64,000 nucleotides of DNA from Caenispirillum salinarum_A (GTDB lineage Bacteria; Pseudomonadota; Alphaproteobacteria; Rhodospirillales; Rhodospirillaceae): assembly GCF_044803115.1 (NCBI RefSeq), contig NZ_CP085224.1, positions 1,240,001 through 1,304,000 on the forward strand, in the 5' to 3' direction. This document shows positions 45,313 to 53,720 of the stretch, piece after piece. The position numbers and the translations under genes were made by a program. The stretch's first letter is position 1. Every line of letters begins with the position of its first letter. The notes under the pieces are model-generated. The model was not told the origin of the DNA, searched no databases, and saw nothing but the letters and a program-made list of their open reading frames with translations.

Positions 45313-48300
45313 ATGGTCCTGTCCGACCTGTCCATCAAGAGGCCGGTGCTCGCCACCGTCATGAGCCTTGTCATCGTGCTGGTGGGCATCATCGCCTATG
45401 ACCGGCTGACGGTGCGCGAGTACCCCAACATCGACGAGCCGGTGGTGAAGGTGGAAACCCGCTATCCCGGCGCCACGGCGGAAATCATCGAGACCCAGGT
45501 CACCCAGCCGCTGGAGGAAAGCCTGGCGGGGATCGAGGGCATCGACGTCATGACGTCCACCTCCCGGCCCGAGCAGAGCCAGGTGGAGGTCAAGTTCCGC
45601 CTGACCCGCGATCCCGACACGGCCGCCAACGACGTGCGTGACCGCGTCGCCCGCGTGCGCGGGCAGCTTCCCGGAGAGATTGACGAGCCGGTGATTTCAA
45701 AGGAAGAGGCCGACGCCCAGCCGATCATCTACCTGGCGTTCTCGTCCGACCGGCACTCACCGCTGGAGGTCACCGATTACGCCGACCGTTACGTCAAGGA
45801 CCGGCTTCAGAACATCGACGGCGTCGCCAACGTGATGATCTTCGGCGAGCGTCGATATGCCATGCGCCTGTGGCTCGACCGCGCGCGACTGGCGGCCTAC
45901 GGCCTGACCGTTCAGGACGTGGAAGGCGCCTTGCGCCGGCAGAACGTGGAAATTCCCTCGGGCCGCATCGAGAGCGCAGAGCGCGAGTTCACCGTGCTGG
46001 CCGAGACCGACCTGCGCACGCCCGCGCAGTTCGAGGACCTGATCATCAAGCGCGCCGACGGTTACCTGGTGCGCCTGAAGGATGTCGGTCGTGCCGAGGT
46101 CGGGGCGGAAAGCGAACGTTCGGCCGTGCGGTTCAACGGCCAGAGCGCGGTCGCCCTGGGCGTGGTGAAACAGGCCACCGCCAACCCGCTCGACGTCAGC
46201 GCCGGCGTGCGTGAGGCCCTGCCGATCATCGAGGGCGGCCTGCCCGAGGGGATGAGCGTCGACATCGGCTACGACAGCTCCATCTTCATCGACCGCTCCA
46301 TCGCCAACGTCTTCACCACCATCGGCGAGGCGGTGGTGCTGGTGATCCTGGTGATCTTCGTGTTCCTGCGCTCCATCCGCGCCACCCTGATCCCGCTGGT
46401 CACCATTCCGGTGTCGCTGATCAGCGCCTTCGCGCTGATGTACGCCTTCGGCTTTTCCATCAACACCCTGACGCTTCTGGCCATGGTGCTGGCGATCGGC
46501 CTGGTGGTGGACGACGCCATCGTCATGCTGGAGAACATCCACCGCCATGTGGAGGACGGCCTCTCGCCCGTGCAGGCGGCCTTCAAGGGCAGCCGCGAGA
46601 TCGCCTTCGCCGTCATTGCCATGACCCTGACGCTGGCGGCGGTCTACGCGCCCATCGGCTTTATGGAAGGCCGCACCGGGCGCCTGTTCACGGAATTCGC
46701 CCTGACGTTGGCGGGAGCTGTGCTGGTGTCGGGCTTCGTGGCGCTGACGCTGTCGCCCATGATGTGCTCCAAGTTGCTGCGTCACGAAAAGAAGCATTCC
46801 GCCATCTACAACGCCATCGAGCGGGTGATGGAGGGCATGACCAACGCCTACCGCGCGGTGCTGCGGGTGACGCTTCGCGCCAATATTCTGGTGATCGGCG
46901 TGGCGCTGGGTGTCGCCGGCGGGGCCTATGTGCTGTTCATGCAACTGCCGTCGGAACTGGCGCCGACGGAGGACCGCGGCACCATCATCGGCATCGGTAT
47001 CGCGCCCGAGGGCGCGACGCTCGACTACTCCGACAAGTACGCCCGGCAGATGGAGCAGGTCTACGCCAGCACGCCGGAGGCCGAGCGCTACTTCGTGGTG
47101 ACGGGCTTCCCCGTGGTGTCGCAGATCGTCAGTTTCGTCGGCCTGGAGGACTGGGAGCAGCGCGAGCGCAAGCAGCAGGAGATCGTCAAGGAGATGCAGC
47201 CCAAGCTGTTCGGCGGCATCCCCGGCATCATGGCGTTTCCCACCAACCCGCCGTCGCTGGGCCAGAGCCCGGTGTCCAAGCCCGTGCAGTTCGTCATCCA
47301 GACCACCGCGCCCTATGACGAGCTTCAGACCATGGTCGACGGCGTGGTGGCGAAGGCGCGGGAGTATCCCGGCTTCATCAACCTGGACACGGACCTGAAG
47401 CTCAACAAGCCGCAGCTTGCGGTGCAGGTGGACCGCGAGAAGGTGGCCGACGTGGGCGCCGACGTGGCCGAGATCGGCCGGACGCTGGAGTCCATGCTGG
47501 GCGGCCGGCAGGTGACGCGGTTCAAGCAGAACGGCAAGCAGTACGACGTGATCGTGCAGGTGGAGGGCGGCGACCGCGCGACGCCGTCGGACCTGTCGGC
47601 CATCTACGTGCGCGGGGCGGACGGGGCCATGATCCAGCTGTCGAACCTGCTGACGGTGACCGAGACGGTGGCGCCGAAGGAACTGAACCACTTCAACCAG
47701 ATGCGCTCGGCCACCATCACCGCCAACCTGGCACCGGGCTTCGCGCTGTCGGACGGACTGGCGACGCTGGAACGGATCGCCGTCGAGGTGCTGCCGCCGG
47801 AAGCGCTCATCGACTACTCGGGCCCGTCGCGCGAGTACAAGGAGAGCAGCGCCAGCCTTTACGTCACCTTCCTGCTGGCGCTGGGCTTCATCTATCTGGT
47901 TCTGGCCGCGCAGTTCGAGAGCTTCGTCGACCCGTTCGTCATCATGCTGTCGGTGCCGTTGTCGGTGACCGGCGCGTTGTTGGCGCTGTACCTGACGGGC
48001 AACACGCTGAACGTCTACAGCCAGATCGGTCTGGTGACGCTTATCGGACTGATCACCAAGCACGGCATCCTGATCGTGGAGTTCGCCAACCAGCTTCAGG
48101 AGCAGGGCCAAAGCAAGCGCGACGCGGTAATCGAGGCCAGCGCGCTGCGCCTGCGCCCGATCCTCATGACCACGGGCGCGATGGTCCTGGGCGCGGTGCC
48201 GCTGGCCATCGCCGTGGGTGCCGGTGCCGAAAGCCGGGCCGCCATCGGTTGGGTGATCGTCGGCGGCATGACGGTGGGCACGCTGCTGACCCTGTTCGTG

Positions 48301-48393
48301 GTGCCGACGGCCTACCTGCTGCTGGCCCGCGGCCGCGGCAAGGCCATGCCCGAGCCCGACGCCAAACTGATGGGCAGCGCACCGGCGGAGTAG
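45313..48393 (+). CDS. RND multidrug efflux permease (HAE1 family)
   Basis: 1026 residues, the normal length for an AcrB-like proton-driven inner-membrane pump with twelve membrane segments and two large periplasmic loops. The proton-relay residues are visible: the Asp pair in GLVVDDAIVMLENI and Lys in LITKHGILIVEFAN. The N-terminus (SDLSIKRPVLATVMSLVIVL) is typical of the family. It pairs with the adaptor gene three bases upstream; the outer-membrane channel must come from elsewhere. The divergent GntR gene at 42279 is a possible regulator. The substrate range is unknown. Confidence 0.95.
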   Translation: MVLSDLSIKRPVLATVMSLVIVLVGIIAYDRLTVREYPNIDEPVVKVETRYPGATAEIIETQVTQPLEESLAGIEGIDVMTSTSRPEQSQVEVKFRLTRDPDTAANDVRDRVARVRGQLPGEIDEPVISKEEADAQPIIYLAFSSDRHSPLEVTDYADRYVKDRLQNIDGVANVMIFGERRYAMRLWLDRARLAAYGLTVQDVEGALRRQNVEIPSGRIESAEREFTVLAETDLRTPAQFEDLIIKRADGYLVRLKDVGRAEVGAESERSAVRFNGQSAVALGVVKQATANPLDVSAGVREALPIIEGGLPEGMSVDIGYDSSIFIDRSIANVFTTIGEAVVLVILVIFVFLRSIRATLIPLVTIPVSLISAFALMYAFGFSINTLTLLAMVLAIGLVVDDAIVMLENIHRHVEDGLSPVQAAFKGSREIAFAVIAMTLTLAAVYAPIGFMEGRTGRLFTEFALTLAGAVLVSGFVALTLSPMMCSKLLRHEKKHSAIYNAIERVMEGMTNAYRAVLRVTLRANILVIGVALGVAGGAYVLFMQLPSELAPTEDRGTIIGIGIAPEGATLDYSDKYARQMEQVYASTPEAERYFVVTGFPVVSQIVSFVGLEDWEQRERKQQEIVKEMQPKLFGGIPGIMAFPTNPPSLGQSPVSKPVQFVIQTTAPYDELQTMVDGVVAKAREYPGFINLDTDLKLNKPQLAVQVDREKVADVGADVAEIGRTLESMLGGRQVTRFKQNGKQYDVIVQVEGGDRATPSDLSAIYVRGADGAMIQLSNLLTVTETVAPKELNHFNQMRSATITANLAPGFALSDGLATLERIAVEVLPPEALIDYSGPSREYKESSASLYVTFLLALGFIYLVLAAQFESFVDPFVIMLSVPLSVTGALLALYLTGNTLNVYSQIGLVTLIGLITKHGILIVEFANQLQEQGQSKRDAVIEASALRLRPILMTTGAMVLGAVPLAIAVGAGAESRAAIGWVIVGGMTVGTLLTLFVVPTAYLLLARGRGKAMPEPDAKLMGSAPAE

Positions 48394-48511
48394 GGCCAGT
48401 CGGGCTGATGCGGGACGGGGCGGTGTCCGGGTGCGGGCGCCACCCCTTTCTTGCGACGGCAGGACGTCGGACCCATGATCGGTGCAGGCAACCGGCCGGA
48501 GCCGGACCATC

Positions 48512-48787
48512 ATGGGCTACACGCTGACCTCAGAGGAAACCATCCGCAAGGCGCGCGAGTTGGCATCGCACAGCGGCCGAACCATCGACGACGTCATCGA
48601 CGAGGCGCTGACGGAGAAGCTGTCGCGGAGTTCCGACGATGAGAAGCAGGCACGCAAACGGGCTTTGGCGGCGTTCTTTCGGGAACTTGAAACACGGACA
48701 CCCGTCGATATCGGTGATTACGACGCGGACCTCTACGACGAGAATGGCATCTGGAAATCATTGTCGTCGACACGTCGGCTTTTGTAA
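48512..48787 (+). CDS. vapB: VapB-family antitoxin (Rv0623-like)
   Basis: 91 residues. The N-terminal DNA-binding arm and helix (GYTLTSEETIRKARELASHS) match Rv0623/PSK-type VapB antitoxins; the C-terminus (YDADLYDENGIWKSL) is the usual toxin-binding peptide. ATG 48512 was chosen over 48482 because the family motif begins there. The antitoxin neutralises its VapC toxin and represses the shared operon. Its 3' end overlaps the toxin gene by about 37 bases. Since the toxin is frameshifted, the antitoxin may be free of its partner. Confidence 0.85.
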   Translation: MGYTLTSEETIRKARELASHSGRTIDDVIDEALTEKLSRSSDDEKQARKRALAAFFRELETRTPVDIGDYDADLYDENGIWKSLSSTRRLL

Positions 48788-49154
48788 CGATCATCCTGCG
48801 TGAAGCAGACCGTCGCGTTTACGAGCAGGCCCTGTACGACGCGCCGGCCGTCGCAGTATCCGCCTTGAGCGTCTTTGAGGCGCGGATCGTCCTGGGAGCG
48901 CGGAACAGTGCCCGCCTGCACGACTTCGAACCCCTTCTGGCATTGTTTTAAAGCCCGAGATCATCCCGTTCGACGCCACCGCCGCCCAGGAGGCGCACGA
49001 GGCCTACTGCCGCTGGGGCAAGGGATCGGGCACGGGCGCGAAGCTCAACATGGGCGATTGCGCCGCCTATGCGCTTGCCGCCGCGCTCAACGTGCCGCTG
49101 CATTACAAGGGCGACGACTTCGCCAGGACCGACGTGCGGTCGGCCCTGGCATAA
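48751..49154 (+). pseudogene. vapC: VapC-family PIN-domain toxin, frameshifted
   Basis: Two frames together encode a full PIN ribonuclease. Frame 1 (48751-48951) reads EIIVVDTSAFVTIILREAD ... DFEPLLALF then TAA; the next frame (from 48951) reads KPEIIPFDATAAQEAHEAYC ... DDFARTDVRSALA to the stop at 49152. All four PIN acidic positions are present across both parts (D in VVDTS, E in VFEAR, D in NMGDC, D in GDDFARTD). One extra T in the TTTT run at 48946-48949 would join them, so this is a one-base deletion or a sequencing error. The first in-frame start is a CTG at 48751, an uncommon start codon that may be a second lesion. VapC toxins cleave tRNA or rRNA. Confidence 0.75.
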
Positions 49155-49169
49155 CCCGGAGATCCCGGG

Positions 49170-50603
49170 TCAGGTGCCGGCCAGGGTGTAGCCCATGCGG
49201 AAGCCGCCCCAGTGGCGGCCGTTGACGAAGATCGGCGCGCTGACGTCCTTCATCATCACCATCTTGCCGCCCATGTCGCGCTTGTAGCTGTTGAGCAGGA
49301 AGGGCCGCGTGTTGCGGCCCGCCGCCAGGCCCACCGGGTCGTCGAAAATGCGCCGGTTGCGGCAGTTGGCGGTGTTCCACAGCGGGTCGTCGCCCTGGGG
49401 CTGGCTGTACTTCTTGTTGTGGGTCGGCAGGTAGCCGTTGCGGTCCACTGCCGCGCAGAACAGGATGTTGGAATCGCTGGCCAACAGCGGCTCCTGCAAC
49501 TCCGGCAGCATGCGGTCGGTCAGGTCCAGGAAGCGCGTGGTGTGCTGGCGCGGGTCGGTGCCGGGGACGGGCTTGTAGTTCTCGTCGAACAGCGCGTCCT
49601 CGGTGATCCGGCCCGAGGCGACGGCGTCCTCGAACAGCCGGCCGATGGTCTCGGCCATGTCCTGCACGCTGCGGACATAGGGGCTGTCGGCCATCTCGAA
49701 ACCTTCGGAGACGGCGCGGGTGATCAGGTCCTGCGTCTGGCTCATCAGGCCGTTGACCGCGTCGGTGGCGTGGTGCAGGTGGCCGCTTTCGTCCTCCACG
49801 TCGCCGGTCAGGGCGTTGACGTTGTCGACCACGATGCCGCAGCGGTCGAGGTTCCCCGCCGCCGCGCCGCTGATGGACTGAATCTGGCCGCCCACGTCCT
49901 CCATGCCGTGCGACAGCGTGGAGACCACATGCGACAGGGTTTCGGTGGACTGCTCCACGGTGCCCGCGCGTTCGCGGCTGTCGCTGGTTTCCGTGTGAAG
50001 CTGGCCGATGAGGGTTTCAAGCTCCGCCACGGTTTCCTCGATGTGGGACGTGGCGTTGCTGGTCTGCTGGGCCAGCGCCTTCACCTCGCCGGCCACCACG
50101 CCGAAACCCTTGCCCGCCTCGCCGGCGCGCGCGGCCTCGATGGTGGCGTTGAGCGCCAGCAGGCGGGTCTGCTTGGCGATGGCCTCGATTTCCTGGCTGA
50201 CGTTGGAGACCTGACGCAGCGCCTCCGACAGGCCGGCGAGCTGCTGCTCGATGCGGCCGACGCCTTCGACCAGCCCGTGAATGTCGCCGGTGGCGCGTTC
50301 CAGGGCGTCGCGGCTGTCGCGGGCCTCAGCCAGCACCCGGTCGGCGACCTCCTGCGCGGAGCCGGCGGCGTCGTTGATGGACTGGTTGGATTCCGCCATT
50401 TCCTCGGCAGCGCGACGCAGGCCGTCGAACTGGTCGACGCTGCGGCCCAGGCGCTCGTTCACTGCGCCGATGTCCAGCGCGACCGTTGCCAGGCTTTCCC
50501 AAAGACTGCCGATGCCTTTGACGATACCCGCCGCGGCCCCATCCGCGCGGGTGTCGGCCAATTCCGCGCCGCCGGCGCCCGGGTGGCGACCTGCGTCGTC
50601 CAT
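49170..50603 (-). CDS. Soluble methyl-accepting chemotaxis protein with C-terminal sensor-like domain
   Basis: 477 residues with no membrane segment. The signalling coiled coil is in the first 320 residues (hairpin tip IAKQTRLLALNATIEAARAG near 140), and a globular domain follows, with FDENYKPVPGTDP, FCAAVDRNGYLPTHNKKYS and NSYKRDMGGKMVMMKDVSAP. That order is the reverse of standard receptors. The C-terminal domain, seen in other alphaproteobacterial chemoreceptors, looks PAS/Cache-like. The protein should be a cytoplasmic receptor that signals to CheA, sensing an internal cue. A 150-base gap with a GCCTTC/GAAGGC hairpin separates it from the next minus-strand gene upstream. Confidence 0.88.
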   Translation of the reverse strand: MDDAGRHPGAGGAELADTRADGAAAGIVKGIGSLWESLATVALDIGAVNERLGRSVDQFDGLRRAAEEMAESNQSINDAAGSAQEVADRVLAEARDSRDALERATGDIHGLVEGVGRIEQQLAGLSEALRQVSNVSQEIEAIAKQTRLLALNATIEAARAGEAGKGFGVVAGEVKALAQQTSNATSHIEETVAELETLIGQLHTETSDSRERAGTVEQSTETLSHVVSTLSHGMEDVGGQIQSISGAAAGNLDRCGIVVDNVNALTGDVEDESGHLHHATDAVNGLMSQTQDLITRAVSEGFEMADSPYVRSVQDMAETIGRLFEDAVASGRITEDALFDENYKPVPGTDPRQHTTRFLDLTDRMLPELQEPLLASDSNILFCAAVDRNGYLPTHNKKYSQPQGDDPLWNTANCRNRRIFDDPVGLAAGRNTRPFLLNSYKRDMGGKMVMMKDVSAPIFVNGRHWGGFRMGYTLAGT

Positions 50604-50755
50604 GTTGCGTCCTCCCTGAACCCTTGCCTAATCTTTCGGATGGTCCTGTTGACCGGACCTTTGGCATAAGTGTGACGCCAGTCGCCTTCCGGCGCAAGAA
50701 GGCTACGCTAGTGACAAAGTATCATATCCGAAAGTGTCGCGAAGACGACGGCCGC

Positions 50756-51328
50756 CTAAAGCAGCGCGTCCGTGCCGCCGTTGACCAGCAGGCTCAGCAG
50801 CAGGTCCAGGAGGATGATGCCCACCGCCGTGCCCGCGCTCACCCCCAGGCCGTGGCGGGCGATGAACCAGCCGTACATGATGAAGGCGCTGGTGGTCAGC
50901 AGGAACAGCAGCGCCACCAGCCCCTGGGGCAGAAGCCCCACCGCCTGCACGATGGACAGCGGCAGCAGAACCGCCGCCACCACCAACTGGAACCAGTTGT
51001 ACGGCACCATGTAGTGGTAGAAGCGGTCGAAGCAGCCCAGCATGCGGCTGACGGTAATCATCACCGTCGGCATCACCAGCCAGCCCAGCGCGAAGCCCAC
51101 CGTCTCCAGCCCCAGGAAGCGCAGCCAGTGCGCGTCCTGCTCCGTCCCCGCGAAATACAGCATGGACTGGATAAGGTAGAACGGCAGGGTCAGGAAGGCG
51201 ACGATGAAGGAGTTCCAGAATCCGTCCACCGACAGGTTGAAGGACTCGATCCCGCGGGCGTCCAGGCGTAGCAGGCGGTTGAGCCCCCACAGGCTGGAGG
51301 CGGTTTCCGAGACGCTGGGGACGGCCAT
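50756..51328 (-). CDS. Uncharacterised multi-spanning membrane protein downstream of dapE
   Basis: 190 residues with about five hydrophobic segments (roughly 41-60, 75-98, 110-130, 135-155, 165-185). I do not recognise the family with confidence; the overall look recalls Yip1-like proteins. The first 40 residues are soluble (LNRLLRLDARGIESFNLSVD). It begins 12 bases after the dapE stop on the same strand, so it is probably the third gene of a dapD-dapE operon. Nothing in the sequence links it to lysine or peptidoglycan synthesis beyond position. Confidence 0.75.
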   Translation of the reverse strand: MAVPSVSETASSLWGLNRLLRLDARGIESFNLSVDGFWNSFIVAFLTLPFYLIQSMLYFAGTEQDAHWLRFLGLETVGFALGWLVMPTVMITVSRMLGCFDRFYHYMVPYNWFQLVVAAVLLPLSIVQAVGLLPQGLVALLFLLTTSAFIMYGWFIARHGLGVSAGTAVGIILLDLLLSLLVNGGTDALL

Positions 51329-51340
51329 GATGTCCGCCGC

Positions 51341-52564
51341 TCAGCCGCGCGAGGCGGCGAAATAGCCGCTGACGATCCGCCGGTAGACTTCCGTCAGGGC
51401 CTCCAGGTCGGCGACGGCGACGTTTTCGTCGGACTTGTGCATGGACCGTCCGACCATGCCGAACTCCACCACCGGGCACAGATCCTTGATGAAGCGCGCA
51501 TCCGATGTGCCGCCGGACGTCGAAAGCTCCGGCCGGGTCCCCAAGACCGCTTCGCAGGCGCCCGAGACCAGGTCCGACAGCAGGCCCGGCGGCGTCAGGA
51601 ATGATTCGCCGGAGATGCGGATGTCCAGGTCGTGGTCGCCGCCCTCGTCGATCACCTCCAGCTTTTCGCGCGCCCAGGCGGTCAGCCGTTCGCCGGTGTG
51701 CAGGTCGTTGAACCGGATGTTGAAGCGCGCCGTCGCCTTGCCGGGGATGACGTTCGTCGCCGGATTGCCGACATCGATGGTGGTGACCTCCAGGTTGGAC
51801 GGCTGGAAGTGGGCCGTCCCGGCGTCCAGCGGCTTCTCGATCAGCGCCGACATCATGCGCATGAGGCGCGGGAGGGGGTTGTCCGCCAGATGCGGGTAGG
51901 CTACGTGGCCCTGGCTGCCGTGCACCGTCACCACGCCGTTGAGGCTGCCGCGCCGGCCGATCTTCATCATCTCGCCCAGGCGGCCGGGATTCGTAGGCTC
52001 GCCCACCAGGCAGTGGTCAATGGTTTCGCCGGTTTGCCGCAGCCAGTCGAGCATCTTGCGGGTGCCGTTGACGGCGGGTCCTTCCTCGTCGCCGGTGATG
52101 AGCAGCGACAGGCTGCCGCCCGGCGCGCCGTCGGCCCAGTCGGCGCGGGCGCGGGCGACGGCGGCGACGAAGGCGGCGATGGCGCCCTTCATGTCAGAGG
52201 CGCCGCGGCCGTAGAGGATGCCGTCCTTCACCTCGGCGGCGAAGGGGTCCAGCGTCCAGCCCTGGCCGACCGGCACCACGTCGGTGTGGCCGGCAAAGCA
52301 GAAGTTGGGCGCCGCCGTGCCCAGGCGGGCATACAGATTGTCCACCCGCTCGTCCCCCTCGCCGAAGGGCAGGCGGGTGCAGGAAAAGCCCAGGGCCTCC
52401 AGCGCCGCCTGCAGCACGTCCAGCGCGCCCTCGTCGGCGGGCGTTATGCTCGGCCGGCGGATCAGCGCTTGCGCCAGGGGCAGCGGATCGGTCAGTGCGG
52501 CGGCCTCGAAAACGGGCAGGGCGGAGGAGTCTGCGGTCAAGGTGTGCGGCCTTCGCTCAGTCAT
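51341..52564 (-). CDS. dapE: Succinyl-diaminopimelate desuccinylase
   Basis: 407 residues, M20 metallopeptidase family. It hydrolyses N-succinyl-LL-2,6-diaminopimelate to LL-diaminopimelate and succinate in the lysine/peptidoglycan pathway. The metal and catalytic residues are visible: His93 and Asp95 in AGHTDVVPVG, Asp124 in GRGASDMKG, the Glu pair at 160-161 in TGDEEGP, Glu in VGEPTN, and the late His in GRSMHKSDE. ATG 52564 was chosen because the family starts near SALPVFEAAALTDPLPLAQA and the longer frame from 52627 adds an Arg-rich piece. It lies 115 bases after dapD, the preceding enzyme-coding gene of the succinylase branch. Confidence 0.97.
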   Translation of the reverse strand: MTERRPHTLTADSSALPVFEAAALTDPLPLAQALIRRPSITPADEGALDVLQAALEALGFSCTRLPFGEGDERVDNLYARLGTAAPNFCFAGHTDVVPVGQGWTLDPFAAEVKDGILYGRGASDMKGAIAAFVAAVARARADWADGAPGGSLSLLITGDEEGPAVNGTRKMLDWLRQTGETIDHCLVGEPTNPGRLGEMMKIGRRGSLNGVVTVHGSQGHVAYPHLADNPLPRLMRMMSALIEKPLDAGTAHFQPSNLEVTTIDVGNPATNVIPGKATARFNIRFNDLHTGERLTAWAREKLEVIDEGGDHDLDIRISGESFLTPPGLLSDLVSGACEAVLGTRPELSTSGGTSDARFIKDLCPVVEFGMVGRSMHKSDENVAVADLEALTEVYRRIVSGYFAASRG

Positions 52565-52679
52565 AAGGGCGATACTGGAACACAGCATCCAACGCCGCAA
52601 CCGCGGCGCGCGGCCCCTGCCGCGCAAGCCGCGTCCGGCGCCCGAGGGCGGGCGGGCCGCAGGCCCGCCCCATAACGGA

Positions 52680-53522
52680 TCAGTCGCGCAGCAGCTCGTT
52701 GATGCTCACCTTGGAACGGGTACGCTCGTCAACCCGCTTAACGATCACCGCGCAATACAGGCCGGGGCCGGCCGATCCGTCGGGCAGCGGCTTGCCCGGC
52801 ATGGTGCCCGGCACGACGACGCTGTAAGACGGCACGCGGCCCATGTGGACCTCGCCGGTCTCGCGGTCGACGATCTTGGTGGAGGCGCCGATGTAGACGC
52901 CCATGGAGAGCACCGCGCCTTCCTCGACCACGACGCCCTCGGCCACCTCGGCGCGGGCGCCGATGAAGCAGTTGTCCTCGATGATGACGGGGCCGGCCTG
53001 CAGGGGCTCCAGCACGCCGCCGATACCCGCGCCGCCCGAGATGTGCACGTTCTTGCCGATCTGGGCGCAGGAGCCGACGGTGGCCCAGGTGTCGATCATG
53101 CAGCCGGTGTCGACGTAGGCGCCCAGGTTGACGAACGAGGGCATCAGCACCACACCCGGCGCGATGTAGGCTGAGCGCCGCACGACGCAGTTGGGCACGG
53201 CGCGGAAGCCGGCCTCGCGGAACTCGGCCTCGCCCCAGCCGTCGAACTTGCTGGGCACCTTGTCCCACCAGTTGGCCGCGCCCGGACCGCCGTTGATGAC
53301 GGTCATGTCGTTCAGGCGGAAGGACAGCAGCACGGCCTTCTTCAGCCACTGGTTGACGACCCAGCCCTCGGCCGTCTTCTCGGCGACGCGGGCCTCGCCC
53401 GAATCCAGCAGGTTCAGCGCGGCGTCGACGGCCTCGCGCACCTCGCCGCCGGTTTTGGCATTGATGCCCTCGCGCTCTTCGAAGGCGGTGTCGATGGTGG
53501 TCTTCAGGCTGTCGAGGCTCAT
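52680..53522 (-). CDS. dapD: 2,3,4,5-tetrahydropyridine-2,6-dicarboxylate N-succinyltransferase
   Basis: 280 residues, the normal length. It transfers succinyl from succinyl-CoA to tetrahydrodipicolinate in lysine/diaminopimelate synthesis; the enzyme is a trimer with a left-handed beta helix. The N-terminal helical domain (SLDSLKTTIDTAFEEREGIN) and the hexapeptide repeat region (YIAPGVVLMPSFVNLGAYVD, GSCAQIGKNVHISGGAGIGG) are both clear. ATG 53522 fits the family start; a much longer frame to 55535 is antisense to the GGDEF gene and is not coding. It is the first gene of dapD-dapE-membrane protein. Confidence 0.97.
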   Translation of the reverse strand: MSLDSLKTTIDTAFEEREGINAKTGGEVREAVDAALNLLDSGEARVAEKTAEGWVVNQWLKKAVLLSFRLNDMTVINGGPGAANWWDKVPSKFDGWGEAEFREAGFRAVPNCVVRRSAYIAPGVVLMPSFVNLGAYVDTGCMIDTWATVGSCAQIGKNVHISGGAGIGGVLEPLQAGPVIIEDNCFIGARAEVAEGVVVEEGAVLSMGVYIGASTKIVDRETGEVHMGRVPSYSVVVPGTMPGKPLPDGSAGPGLYCAVIVKRVDERTRSKVSINELLRD

Positions 53523-53720
53523 GAGTCGGCCAAGCTCCGATGCTGGGGAAGTCTTGAAAGGGTGCATGAACATACCCCGCCCAGGGGGCAAGTCAACAGC
53601 GCGGTCGGGAGCCGGATGCAGGGATCGGCGCGGCGCAAAAGGCCGCGCGCGCCGTGTTGGCATAAGGCGAACAAAGGGATAAGCTCTGTTCCGTTGGGTT
53701 GAGGGGTTCAGGGGATACCG

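Noticed and set aside
48943..48953. Programmed -1 frameshifting as the way to make VapC
   Set aside because: The run TTGTTTTAAAG does not place an X-XXY-YYZ slippery heptamer in the right register and no clear downstream stimulatory structure is seen; a plain deletion is simpler.
48875..49225. A plus-strand frame of 116 residues over the VapC region
   Set aside because: It is in the wrong frame relative to both PIN-domain halves and has no family features.
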